Origin: Ruminococcus flavefaciens
GTDB lineage: Bacteria > Bacillota > Clostridia > Oscillospirales > Ruminococcaceae
DNA length: 64,000 nt
NCBI RefSeq assembly: GCF_900108555.1
Contig: NZ_FNWV01000006.1
Span: 1-64,000, forward strand
Reading direction: 5' to 3'
The position numbers were made by a program, and so were the translations under genes. Below, piece after piece: positions 44,816 to 54,242 of this stretch. The notes under the pieces were generated by a model. It saw only the letters and a program-made list of their open reading frames with translations. It did not search any database and was not told the DNA's origin. The stretch's first letter is position 1. Every line of letters begins with the position of its first letter.

Positions 44816-45507
44816 AGACGGAAAGTCTGAAATTGTTTGCGAAACTTATGGAAAAAGGATATATCACTCGTGAACAGGAGCCAACATATTATGAGTTTTA
44901 CAATGATCCGGAAATTGCTTCCGAGCTTGCAGTCATGGAACAGGAGCTTGATTTCACGCTTTACAGAACGAACGGAAGGCTTTATCTCTTGCCGAATCCG
45001 AGCAATGAATTATTCTCACAGGATAACAAAGACTTTAAGCGAAGTGTAGGACAAAATGAAAAACTTGAAGTATTATATCTGTTGAATTATATGGCTATAT
45101 TCATGTTGAATGAACTATATGGTGGAAAAGGAAACACACTACAAACACGGTATTATATCAAAGAGTCAGATTTCGTCGAAGAATTTACGAAGCATTGTGA
45201 GCAGGTAAGGGCAGAGGGTGAGGCTTTAAAGAATGCATCTGCTCAGTATAGTATTGATTTTCTTCGCCTCGCTGATAGCTGGCTTGCAAAGCGAGGAGAT
45301 GAATCTGTATCATCCGATACAAAGCACGGATGTTTTGTGAAGATCATCAATAAGTTTCGTGATGAGGAATTACTATATGATGCGGACGGTGTATGGAAGC
45401 CGACAGTAAAACTGAATGACTTGATGCCGTACTATTTATCACAAAATCGCATTGCAGAAATACACGCTATTCTGGAGGGAGGTGTGTCAGATGCCGGCGA
45501 TCCGTAA
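44812..45507 (+). CDS. jetB: Wadjet KITE subunit JetB
   Basis: The 231-residue protein lies between the kleisin and the SMC gene and resembles MukE/MksE-type KITE proteins in size and tandem winged-helix pattern. It begins within the jetA stop codon, and its 3' end overlaps jetC by 17 bases. KITE dimers bind the kleisin and touch DNA in the SMC complex. No motif is decisive on its own; the operon context supports the name. Confidence 0.78.
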   Translation: MKTESLKLFAKLMEKGYITREQEPTYYEFYNDPEIASELAVMEQELDFTLYRTNGRLYLLPNPSNELFSQDNKDFKRSVGQNEKLEVLYLLNYMAIFMLNELYGGKGNTLQTRYYIKESDFVEEFTKHCEQVRAEGEALKNASAQYSIDFLRLADSWLAKRGDESVSSDTKHGCFVKIINKFRDEELLYDADGVWKPTVKLNDLMPYYLSQNRIAEIHAILEGGVSDAGDP

Positions 45508-48500
45508 GATCAGAATTGTTAATTTCAGATTCAATGACGGTACGAAGCTGATACCAGACGAGATATTCTGTACCGAAAACGCTGAGGGAAAACCGATCGA
45601 TACCCTGCTGAATCTTGATAACGGCGGCGGTAAGTCTGTGATCGTGCAGCTGCTGCTCCAACCGGTTTGCCCGAAAGCAAAGGTTCAGAACCGCAACATC
45701 AGTGATTATTTCCAGAAAGGAACTGACCATGCATTTGTTCTGATAGAATGGGCATTGGACGGCTCAACTAACAGTCTGCTGACCGGCATTGCACTGGCTG
45801 CAAGCACAACAGCAGACGATGAAAATGAAAGCAAAACCGTTCGTTACTACACGTTTATGCACGATTATTCAAGAACCGGTGATAAGATTGATCTTATAAA
45901 TCTTCCCCTGACAGAGCGGACAGGCAGTCATATCCGTCCTATGTCGTTTGATGATCTTCGTAAGTATTTACAGAACAGGAAGGTTGAATACTATCATTCG
46001 GATTCTCTGCGCCGTTACCAGAAACGTCTGGAGGAGTACGGGATCCTGCATACCGAATGGGAAAATATCCTTGTTCGCATCAATGCAGTGGAAGGCGGCA
46101 TTACAAAATTCTTTGAGGAATACCGAACCGCCGACAGACTGCTTGACAAGTTTATCATTCCGGGTGTGATGCCAAATGATGCAGCGTCAGTGGAAGCTTT
46201 GGAAGAAATGTTCGTCCATTATGCTGACAGCTATGCAGGACAGGAAGATAATCTTCGCTTGCAGTCACAGATCAAAGCATTTACTGAAAAACTGCAAGGG
46301 ATACTTCCGTTTATGAAGAATATGTGGGATGCCGAAGATCAGAGGATACAGGCGATACGTCTGCTGGCAGATCAGTTATTCACACTTGAACATAAGATCA
46401 AACTGGATACTGAAAAACAAGAGCAGCTTGAAAAAACAATATCCGACATAAAGGCAAAGCTGTATCATATCAAAGCTGAAAAAGCATCAGAGGCATTTTA
46501 TCTGGCACAGGAGAGCTTTGAGCGATCAGCAGTACAGCTCGTGGAATGCAGGCGAAAAAAAGAAGATGCCGAAAGCCAGCGTGACAGATTTGACCATATG
46601 GTCATGGTGCTGAATGCCGCCAAAGAGTACGCTGAACTGATTGAACAGCAAAATTCTGAAATGGCACTGGCTGCACAGCTCAGAGAACTTGACCAGGGAA
46701 CACAGGATTCTCGTATCATTTCTTTGAAGTATTCCCTCTCCCTGCTTGCAGCGAATCTGATACAGCAGACAGAAAGTGAATTGCGTCAGAAAGAAACAAC
46801 AAAGAAAGAATATTCTGGTTCACTTCGCGATGCACAGAACAGACTCACAGAACTCACCGAGCAGCATGAAAATGCAAACAACAGCATGAATCAGAAAATC
46901 GGCATGAGAAAGAATATGCTTGAACAGATCGACAATGGTTTAGCGGCACTTGCTTTGCGAATAACTGTTATGCTTGACAGAAGTTATTCTGATGAGGATA
47001 TAGAGATTATCCGTGCAGGCTATGAAAAGCAGATAGAACTTGCAAATGAGGAGATAGGGCGCTGTCAGAATGAGGAAACTCAACTTGAACAGGAACTTGA
47101 CGTTCAGGATATAAAGCGAGCTGAACTTCAACAATCACAGGCGGATTGTAATGCTTATTTGAAACAGCAGAAATCCGCACTGGAAGAGTACAGTCTGGCG
47201 TACAATACAGTTATTGCAGTATTGGAGCATTTATCAATCCCCGAGAGCAGAGTGTTTACTGATGAACCGATAGTAAGCCTTGACCGCATACTTGCAAAGC
47301 TGAGAGAACAGCTGAAACAGGCTGAGCGTTCGGAAGAATTGCTCACAGAGCAGGTACGGTGTATCGAAGCAGGTCAGCTTCACCTCTCAAAAACAGCGGT
47401 CAGCTTTTTACATGAATCTGGTATCGCTTATCAGACAGGTGAACGTTACCTCAACTTGCAAAATGTGAAAATCCGAGAGGGGATTCTTTCTGTAAATCCG
47501 CTTGTTGCTTATTCTGTGATTGTTGATTCTGAAAAGGAGAAGGAAAAACTGCTGTCGCAATCAGCGGATTCGTGGTTATCTGCGATCGTTCCGGTATATA
47601 CGCGATTTGAGCTTGCGGATATGGCTGACGGAAAGTGGAGCGAACCAGACCGTTTTCTTTCTGCATTTGATAAAGAATACTTTCAAGATGCTTCTGTTTA
47701 TAAAGAGAATATACAGAAAAGACTTGATGATACAAAAGCAGAGATTAAAAACTTGCGGCATCAGATTACTGAATGGGAATCGGAACAGATCATTCTATTG
47801 CAGTTTACATATTCCGCAGATTATGAGAGTCAATTACAGGCGGATATAACTGCTGCCGAAGCGGGACTTCAAAAAACGCTGGATGAACTATCATCTCTTG
47901 ACAGGCGAAAAACTGAGATCAGAAGGCGGTCAGAAGAGCTCCGCCGGCTTAAGGAAAAACAACAGGAAATGGTACGCAATACCGAAAAGGAGCGATACGA
48001 ATTTGAGCGTATCTGCGAGATCATTTCACAGTATGAGAATGTCAGCATACAGATTACGGAGCTGGGATCCAGATGCAGAATGCTTTTTCAGCAGATAGAG
48101 AATGAGCGAAAAGAAGAAAACCGACTGTCTGAACTTATTACACAATGTGACGATATGATCCGGCAGCTCAATGATAAGCTGAAAGGGTATCAGGAGTTGT
48201 TGAATGAGCTGAAAGACACTCCGGCAGCAGAAAAGCTCTCTGAGGATTTTTCAGTCATGCTTGCGGAATATCGACTTTATCATGAGAAATATTCATCGAA
48301 TCGCCATGAATTACATGAACAGCTGAAAAGAGTTCAGGATAATATCAGAAAAATAGAAAACGGTATCCGGAGATTCCATGTAGAGCCAGCCGAATACGAA
48401 AATATTTTATACTCTGATGATGCCTATTGTCATGCAGAGAAACAGCTTGCACAGGCGAGGGAAGAAAGTGAACAGGCTGCTAAACAATATTCAGAAGCAA

Positions 48501-49783
48501 TAGCTTGCCATGCCAAATCAGAAAGTGAACTGGAGCAGGCTAAGATGAAACTTGATGAACTGCACACGGAACTTCTGCCTCGTTCCGAAGTTGGTTCGGA
48601 TTTTGAACTCCGTATTAAAGAATGCAATGGCAGATTAAGTGTAGCTGAGTCAGAGAAAATCGAATGTTCAAAAAGATTGAGTGATCTAGAGAGCGATCGC
48701 AGATACTCCGCTAAATATGGGGAGAGGTTTATAACTGAATTATCGGGATATACTCCTAAAATCTCAGGGATTGAACACGATACGAATAAACTGCGTGATA
48801 CAATAGAGAATTGCTTCGAACAGCTGAAACAGGCTGAGAGCAAAACTAAGAAATATCATAGTCGTGAGCTCGAACCATTCAGAGATACACATTCTTTGTT
48901 TACGGGAACACTTGACGGTATTCTATCAGTGATCGACAATCATAATATCACAGGAGATAAATACTATACGCTTTATGATCGAACGGTGGGTGATATTAAA
49001 CGCTATCGGGATCGTATCGCACAGCTTTCTGTTCTGCTGAAAGATGTTGAGAACAGCAGGAAGCAATTAGTGGAACATTGTCGCCAACGAGTGGGTCGTT
49101 TGTACGATAATCTAAAAGTTCTTTCTAAGAAATCATCCATTCAGATCGGTAATGTAAAAAGACAGATGATACGAATTGATCTTCCCGAAATTGAGCCGAC
49201 AAGTGAGCAGCCGGCTGATAGGATCAATCATTTTATTACGGAACAGGTCAAAAAGCATCTGTCTGAACAGAAAACTCCAGCAAGTACTTATCAATATCAT
49301 CTTGAGATAAGGCAGCTTCTTAACTGCTATATTGGCAAGGAGACCATTCCCATCACCGTATTTAAGATCGATAAGAATATCCAGAACAGCCGCTATCGTT
49401 CATGGCAGGATGCATTGAAAGCAAATTCCGGTGGAGAACAGTTTGTTGTATTGTTCTCACTGATCATATCCGTTATGAATTACACAAGGAGTTTGACAAA
49501 CAGTCTGAGTTCCACCAGCGGTGTGTTGATTCTTGATAATCCGTTCGGACCAATTTCGTCGCCGCATCTTCTTGAACCAATGTTTCGTATCGCAAGACAT
49601 TTCCAGATTCAGCTGATATGCCTGACACATCTTGGAACAGCAGCAGTGATAAGCTTCTTTGATATGGTTTATCAGCTGCGTTTTAAGAACCTTCTGCTTT
49701 CAAATGTGGAGATACTTGAAGCAGAAGCAAAGCAGCATATGGAACACGCATTTTACTTATCTGAGCAGCTATCACTGTTCTAA
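45491..49783 (+). CDS. jetC: Wadjet SMC ATPase JetC
   Basis: The 1430-residue protein is an SMC/MukB-like ATPase. The N-terminal head has Walker A NGGGKS (44-49). Two long coiled-coil arms surround a hinge near 620-720. The C-terminal head has the ABC signature NSGGEQ (1312-1317) and Walker B LILDNPFG with Asp1349 followed by Asn rather than the usual Glu, as in several MukB/MksB-type heads. ATP-driven loop extrusion by JetABC detects small circular DNA. The start at 45491 has GGAGGGAGG at good spacing; an upstream frame start at 45452 lies inside jetB. A terminator follows. Confidence 0.88.
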   Translation: MPAIRKIRIVNFRFNDGTKLIPDEIFCTENAEGKPIDTLLNLDNGGGKSVIVQLLLQPVCPKAKVQNRNISDYFQKGTDHAFVLIEWALDGSTNSLLTGIALAASTTADDENESKTVRYYTFMHDYSRTGDKIDLINLPLTERTGSHIRPMSFDDLRKYLQNRKVEYYHSDSLRRYQKRLEEYGILHTEWENILVRINAVEGGITKFFEEYRTADRLLDKFIIPGVMPNDAASVEALEEMFVHYADSYAGQEDNLRLQSQIKAFTEKLQGILPFMKNMWDAEDQRIQAIRLLADQLFTLEHKIKLDTEKQEQLEKTISDIKAKLYHIKAEKASEAFYLAQESFERSAVQLVECRRKKEDAESQRDRFDHMVMVLNAAKEYAELIEQQNSEMALAAQLRELDQGTQDSRIISLKYSLSLLAANLIQQTESELRQKETTKKEYSGSLRDAQNRLTELTEQHENANNSMNQKIGMRKNMLEQIDNGLAALALRITVMLDRSYSDEDIEIIRAGYEKQIELANEEIGRCQNEETQLEQELDVQDIKRAELQQSQADCNAYLKQQKSALEEYSLAYNTVIAVLEHLSIPESRVFTDEPIVSLDRILAKLREQLKQAERSEELLTEQVRCIEAGQLHLSKTAVSFLHESGIAYQTGERYLNLQNVKIREGILSVNPLVAYSVIVDSEKEKEKLLSQSADSWLSAIVPVYTRFELADMADGKWSEPDRFLSAFDKEYFQDASVYKENIQKRLDDTKAEIKNLRHQITEWESEQIILLQFTYSADYESQLQADITAAEAGLQKTLDELSSLDRRKTEIRRRSEELRRLKEKQQEMVRNTEKERYEFERICEIISQYENVSIQITELGSRCRMLFQQIENERKEENRLSELITQCDDMIRQLNDKLKGYQELLNELKDTPAAEKLSEDFSVMLAEYRLYHEKYSSNRHELHEQLKRVQDNIRKIENGIRRFHVEPAEYENILYSDDAYCHAEKQLAQAREESEQAAKQYSEAIACHAKSESELEQAKMKLDELHTELLPRSEVGSDFELRIKECNGRLSVAESEKIECSKRLSDLESDRRYSAKYGERFITELSGYTPKISGIEHDTNKLRDTIENCFEQLKQAESKTKKYHSRELEPFRDTHSLFTGTLDGILSVIDNHNITGDKYYTLYDRTVGDIKRYRDRIAQLSVLLKDVENSRKQLVEHCRQRVGRLYDNLKVLSKKSSIQIGNVKRQMIRIDLPEIEPTSEQPADRINHFITEQVKKHLSEQKTPASTYQYHLEIRQLLNCYIGKETIPITVFKIDKNIQNSRYRSWQDALKANSGGEQFVVLFSLIISVMNYTRSLTNSLSSTSGVLILDNPFGPISSPHLLEPMFRIARHFQIQLICLTHLGTAAVISFFDMVYQLRFKNLLLSNVEILEAEAKQHMEHAFYLSEQLSLF

Positions 49784-49790
49784 ATATTCA

Positions 49791-49824
49791 AAAGGGGCAT
49801 TGCCAAACAATGGCAATGCCCTTT
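49791..49824 (+). terminator. Terminator of the Wadjet operon
   Basis: A long GC-rich hairpin (GGCATTGCCA/TGGCAATGCC core) seven bases past the jetC stop, with one bulge, followed by TTTCG. The stretch from 49825 to 50025 holds no gene that I can support; it contains another AAGTGGT heptamer at 49947-49953. Confidence 0.75.
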
Positions 49825-50025
49825 CGTGCTATTCATTTCCATCGCTGCACTCGCCAGATCTGTGAAGTTTAGAGTTGAAAATTGTATAATAATCTTCTAA
49901 GAGCAAAAAACTCAGCGGAGCGTCTGATATTGTTAAATAAAAAAATAAGTGGTTGACAGTTTTTTGTCAAAAAAGCAAGCCCACAAACGCCTATTTTAAG
50001 CCGTTTGTGAACCATGATTTTGAGA

Positions 50026-50268
50026 CGAGGGGAATTGAAAAAGGAGAAGGACTTTTAGTGATTTTTGCTAAAATGCGAAAATGGCTGTATTTCGCGGTAT
50101 TTTACGATTTTGCTTTTAGCAGCTTCAAGTGGTTTTTGGCAGCTTTTGGTACAAATAAGTGGTAAACAAGTGGTTGGAATGGCTCTATTCTTCGTCAAAA
50201 GCTGAATTCAGCTGCTCAAAATAAGTGGTCAGATCCCGACGGAGCTTCATTTGTTTATTTTGCATTAA
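50026..50268 (+). repeat. Right copy of the 243-bp direct repeat flanking the HipA/Wadjet island
   Basis: It matches 40347-40589 without gaps. Its AAGTGGT heptamers are at 50157-50163, 50168-50174 and 50223-50229. The tRNA-like core here reads GAGACGAGGGGAATTGAA and lacks the CCA-proximal bases of the left copy. The repeat ends just before the ribosome binding site of the lipoprotein gene, so it may also supply that gene's promoter region. Confidence 0.85.
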
Positions 50269-50281
50269 GGAGGTAAGAACA

Positions 50282-50869
50282 ATGAATAAAAAAATAAGTA
50301 TAGGCGTTGCGGCATTAATGATTGCGATCAGCGCATACGGCTGCTCGGACTCCAAAAAGAATAGCGTTCCAACTAAAGATATACCTGCTGTGACCAAGGT
50401 TGCCGAAAGCACTACGGAAAACAACGTCCCTCCGCAGGAAGGTCCGCCGGAGGTGGAATTCAATCTTGATGCTGAATATGATGAATCCAAATACCTTCAT
50501 TATGTGAATATGCCCGAATGCACCCCCACAGCCGCAGCTGAAGCGGACTTTATTGGATTATGGCAAGCTGATGTCATGGCAAAGGACAACATCGCCTATG
50601 ACAGCATCTGCGGTGTTCCTGTGTCTGCGACAGGTCATCTTGTGATAGCCGAGGAAGGCAGCGGAAACTTCGTAAACATTGACCCCGTTGTAATAAGCGA
50701 TGGACCTCAGGGCGGTGCTCCACAGGCTGCGGACGCAGCAGGTCAGAGCGGTTCCCAGACTGATGAGACTGAGCTCCCTATGACATATACCTTTGAAAAC
50801 GGTGCCCTGAACGCCGCTGTGACTATTCCTGTGGGACCCGTTATCGATGTCATTGACACCGACACTTAG
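50282..50869 (+). CDS. Putative lipoprotein
   Basis: The 195-residue protein has a signal sequence with a lipobox-like ISAYGC (Cys at about 21), a Thr/Pro-rich linker and a C-terminal domain (about 85-195) containing FIGLWQADVM, reminiscent of lipocalin-like or small beta-barrel domains of Firmicute lipoproteins. AGGAGG lies directly upstream. The upstream repeat ends 14 bases before the start. It is probably tethered to the outer face of the membrane. The ligand is unknown. Confidence 0.7.
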   Translation: MNKKISIGVAALMIAISAYGCSDSKKNSVPTKDIPAVTKVAESTTENNVPPQEGPPEVEFNLDAEYDESKYLHYVNMPECTPTAAAEADFIGLWQADVMAKDNIAYDSICGVPVSATGHLVIAEEGSGNFVNIDPVVISDGPQGGAPQAADAAGQSGSQTDETELPMTYTFENGALNAAVTIPVGPVIDVIDTDT

Positions 50870-51031
50870 ATTCTGCAATGCTATGCATGAGATAGAGGAA
50901 AGATTACATATTCAAATGCTATACAAATATTATCGTATATCCGACTATCATGAAATAACAAATTAATCATATTCCGAATCAATCCCAAATACTGTGTGAC
51001 CGAAAATAATGCAATAAAAGATTATGACATG

Positions 51032-51064
51032 AGACCGATTGTGAAAACAGTCGGTCTTTTTATA
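51032..51064 (+). terminator. Terminator downstream of the lipoprotein gene
   Basis: Stem AGACCGATTGT/ACAGTCGGTCT with one G-T pair, followed by TTTTTATA. The gap 50870-51031 is AT-rich and shows no gene. Confidence 0.85.
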
Positions 51065-51135
51065 TATCAGCAAATTATTATTCGCTTGAAGGCTAGTATA
51101 AGTTCAGTGTGCAAGTTGACTTTAACTAATTCTGA

Positions 51136-51165
51136 TTGACTTTTTCTCCCCGCCTATGCTATAAT
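51136..51165 (+). promoter_or_regulatory. Promoter and long leader of the diguanylate cyclase gene
   Basis: TTGACT (51136-51141), 18-bp spacer, TATAAT (51160-51165). The coding region starts 200 bases later. The leader can form small hairpins, including CGAATC/GATTCG just before the ribosome binding site, but I recognise no riboswitch class. Confidence 0.65.
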
Positions 51166-51365
51166 AATTATAAACTGATTATGACAGAAGGAACTTGAAC
51201 AGTATGTTCGCTTTAACGCAGCGAATACACTGTAATTACAGCATACTTGTTTAACCTTTGGAAGATACAATACGCATACAGCTCATGTTGCTTTCTGCGT
51301 TTGTATTGAGCATTTTCCGTACTTCTGACCGAATCGACAACTGATTCGATAAAAAGGAGCCTGCC

Positions 51366-53033
51366 ATGAAGCCAAAATCCAGATTTTTGCCACATTCATT
51401 AAGAACCGCGATCACATTTACAATGCTTTGTGTGATACTGATATCTCTTGTAGTCACTACTCTTCTCAGTGCTGTCTTTATCCGCAAAACCGAGAGCCAT
51501 AAATCAGATCAACTGCTCCAGATGCTATGTACGTCGGGACAACGAAGTCTTGATTATTATTTTGACAGCGTGCAGAATACGATAACAAAAGTGACATCAT
51601 TTGCTGAGGAAGACCTGAACAGCGTGAACAGTGAGGAGCAACTTGCAGCGCATATGGAGAGAACCCGGGAATACTTCGGGATGATGGCTTCCAAAACCAA
51701 GGGCGTCTTGACCTATTATTACCGCATCGATCCATCGGTCTCGTCTGCAATAAAGGGCTTTTGGTATACAGATTTGGATGGTAAGGGCTTCGAAGAGCAT
51801 GAAGTGACCGATATTACACAGTATGATGTGGAAGACACCTCAAGGCTGGTATGGTTTACTGTTCCGAAGCATGAGGGGAAGCCTATCTGGCTGCCGCCGT
51901 ATATCACAGATAATCTCGATGTCCGCGTCATCTCCTACGACGCACCGGTTTATTGGAAGGGACGGTTCATCGGTGTGATCGGTATTGAAGTGGACTACTC
52001 TACAATGGCAGAGGAAATCAACAGTATCCGTCTATATGATAACGGATATGCATTTCTGAGCGATACTGATGGGCAGCTCTTCTATCATCCGCAAATTGAT
52101 GTGGCAGATCTGAGATTGAAACCCGAATTTGAGTTTCCCTATCGTGAGGGCGACGAGAACAAAGTTATCCGTTACACTTATGACGGAGAGAAAAAAGCAG
52201 CAGTCTGGTGTAAGCTGAGCAACGGTATGCGACTGAGTGTTACTGTACCCGTTTCCGAAACACAGGGTGAATGGAAGGGGCTTGTTCTGAATATCTCACT
52301 GGCCGCTGTCATCGTACTCATCGTGGCAAGTTTATTTTTGATGTATTATACAAGGCGCATTACAAAACCGCTCGAGCAGCTTACCGCCGCAGCGGAACAT
52401 ATAGAACGCGGAAACTATGATATTGTACTCCCCTACGACGCCGACGACGAGCTGGGCAGACTGACAAAGTCGTTCAATAATTTGTCTGATACGGTGAAAG
52501 CGCATATCAGCAAGCTAAACGGACAAGTATTTCTCGATGCGCTGACAAAAGTAAAAAACAAAGGCGCCCTTTCAAATCACATCAATGAAATGCAGAAAGA
52601 TCTCGACAGCGGTGCAAAGGAACTGGCGTTTGCGATTGGCGTATTCGACTGCGATTATCTTAAACTGATCAATGACCAGTACGGACACGATAAGGGTGAC
52701 ATTTACCTGAAAAAAGCCGCGCATATCATCTGTGAGGTGTTCAAGCACAGTCCTGTGTTCCGAATGGGCGGAGATGAGTTCGTCGTCATCTTGGAGAATG
52801 AGGACTATCTGAACCGAGATGCGCTTCTGGAACAGTTTGACACACTCGCAGAAAAGATTAATGTATCCACTTCTGAACCATGGGAACAGGTACATCTTTC
52901 CAAGGGCTTTGCTGTTTTCAACTCGTCGGAAAACAGCACCGTAACGGACGTGATGCAACGTGCGGATCAGCTTATGTATGAGAACAAGCGGGAAAGAAAA
53001 AAGATAATAAGATCTGAATGGAATATGGCATAG
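51366..53033 (+). CDS. Membrane dCACHE-HAMP-GGDEF diguanylate cyclase
   Basis: The 555-residue protein has an N-terminal transmembrane helix (about 15-37), a large extracytoplasmic sensor of the dCACHE type (about 40-295, with GVIGIEVDYS), a second helix (about 301-323), a HAMP linker (about 325-378) and a C-terminal GGDEF domain. The active-site motif GGDEF (468-472) is intact; an RxxD inhibitory site is not evident. It should make c-di-GMP in response to an extracellular small molecule. GGAG precedes the start. It is transcribed alone, ahead of the second SipW/TasA locus, and may supply the signal for it. Confidence 0.9.
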   Translation: MKPKSRFLPHSLRTAITFTMLCVILISLVVTTLLSAVFIRKTESHKSDQLLQMLCTSGQRSLDYYFDSVQNTITKVTSFAEEDLNSVNSEEQLAAHMERTREYFGMMASKTKGVLTYYYRIDPSVSSAIKGFWYTDLDGKGFEEHEVTDITQYDVEDTSRLVWFTVPKHEGKPIWLPPYITDNLDVRVISYDAPVYWKGRFIGVIGIEVDYSTMAEEINSIRLYDNGYAFLSDTDGQLFYHPQIDVADLRLKPEFEFPYREGDENKVIRYTYDGEKKAAVWCKLSNGMRLSVTVPVSETQGEWKGLVLNISLAAVIVLIVASLFLMYYTRRITKPLEQLTAAAEHIERGNYDIVLPYDADDELGRLTKSFNNLSDTVKAHISKLNGQVFLDALTKVKNKGALSNHINEMQKDLDSGAKELAFAIGVFDCDYLKLINDQYGHDKGDIYLKKAAHIICEVFKHSPVFRMGGDEFVVILENEDYLNRDALLEQFDTLAEKINVSTSEPWEQVHLSKGFAVFNSSENSTVTDVMQRADQLMYENKRERKKIIRSEWNMA

Positions 53034-53210
53034 GTTATGGTTGACAATATTTTTTAGCCTCATTTAGCTGAGTATAGTTTATACGGTATTCGAGAATACT
53101 GCATGACATATTCATAGTATATCCAATCCCACGAAAATCGTTGGTTCTATTTCAGCCGTCGCAGCCATATTCAGTTGTAACATTTAAGATAATGCTCATT
53201 TGACATTAGT

Positions 53211-53248
53211 GAAAAGCCTTCCTATTTATATGGGAAGGCTTTTCTTTT
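53211..53248 (+). terminator. Hairpin terminator after the diguanylate cyclase
   Basis: Perfect 12-bp stem GAAAAGCCTTCC/GGAAGGCTTTTC followed by TTTT. The region 53249-53495 has no supported gene; a 34-codon frame at 53251 lacks a ribosome binding site. Confidence 0.85.
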
Positions 53249-53495
53249 GCATGGTGAAGAAGGAATGGAAATATCTTATCATCGTCAGACAGAATCATAG
53301 CAGGGAGCTGTTTGGCGGAAACAAGCCCCATGACGATAGGTATAGCATTGCCTAAATATTACTACATGTACAATTCGTGTGAGTGAGCCTTCGGCACCAA
53401 TATTCTTTTTTGTAGTAAGTAGCAATTATTATGGTGTATAATTATACAGATTCGACAATTTTCCGAAAAATGATTATTAAAGGAAATAAATTCTA

Positions 53496-53524
53496 TTTAC
53501 AAACAGTTTATTATGTGATATAAT
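53496..53524 (+). promoter_or_regulatory. Promoter of the second SipW/fibre locus
   Basis: TTTACA (53496-53501), 17-bp spacer, TATAAT (53519-53524). Confidence 0.7.
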
Positions 53525-53595
53525 TTTCATATATGGCGAAATATGTACTAAATTGCAATATAATATTTGAAAAAAAGATGGGAGGAATGCCATAA

Positions 53596-54207
53596 GTGAG
53601 TGCAATTGCAAAAGAAGAAGCAAGTGTTGGTATAGGTAAAGGAGCTCGCGCTTTTTTTGCCATCCGCAAGTTCTTTATATACTGTTTATCCTTTTTTATT
53701 ATAATTTTCGCAGTTTTTTTTGCGGCAAGCAAGAGTCCGAATAAGTCTTTGTTTGGTTTTAGGTATTATATTGTGCTTACTGACTCAATGGTTCCCGAAT
53801 TTTCAAGCGGAGATATGGTCTTTGTAAAAATATCAGATGCAAAGAACATAAATACGGGTGATGTCATCACTTTTAACCCGTCGAGCGGAGGCGAAGCATA
53901 CCTGACACACCGGGTTACAGAAAAATTTACCGACTATCAGGGCACTGGTGTTACTTGTTTCAGAACAAAGGGTGACGCTAACAACACCGAAGACTCATTC
54001 CTTATTGATGAGAGCCGAGTTATCGGAAAGGTGCAGTTTCATGTGCCAAAATTGGGGGTAATCGTAAGGTTTGTTCAGCTAAAGTGGTATTTTATCGTAC
54101 CATTGATCGTTTTGATACTCGTATTTTTCAAGATGATGAAGTATTACTTTGATCTGAAATCAAAAAATGAAAAAATTAATGCCGACGATAACGTCAAGGC
54201 AGATTAA
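53596..54207 (+). CDS. SipW-type signal peptidase I (second locus, first copy)
   Basis: The 203-residue enzyme has an N-terminal transmembrane helix, the nucleophile Ser64 in LTDSMVP, His105 in LTHRVTE replacing the usual Lys, RTKGDANNTEDS, and a second helix near 156-175. It is the standard SipW layout with a short charged C-terminal tail. It starts at a GTG with GGGAGGA about ten bases upstream. The TasA-like gene follows by 35 bases and its signal is the obvious substrate. Confidence 0.9.
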   Translation: MSAIAKEEASVGIGKGARAFFAIRKFFIYCLSFFIIIFAVFFAASKSPNKSLFGFRYYIVLTDSMVPEFSSGDMVFVKISDAKNINTGDVITFNPSSGGEAYLTHRVTEKFTDYQGTGVTCFRTKGDANNTEDSFLIDESRVIGKVQFHVPKLGVIVRFVQLKWYFIVPLIVLILVFFKMMKYYFDLKSKNEKINADDNVKAD

Positions 54208-54242
54208 AACAATAATGTTTAAATAACAGGAGGATATAAGTT

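Noticed and set aside
49953..50165. 70-codon frame across the right 243-bp repeat
   Set aside because: The same repeat at 40347 does not keep a comparable gene, and there is no ribosome binding site; it is probably part of the att-like region.
53251..53355. 34-codon frame after the diguanylate cyclase terminator
   Set aside because: It has no ribosome binding site or promoter, and its start sits inside the terminator's T-rich flank.
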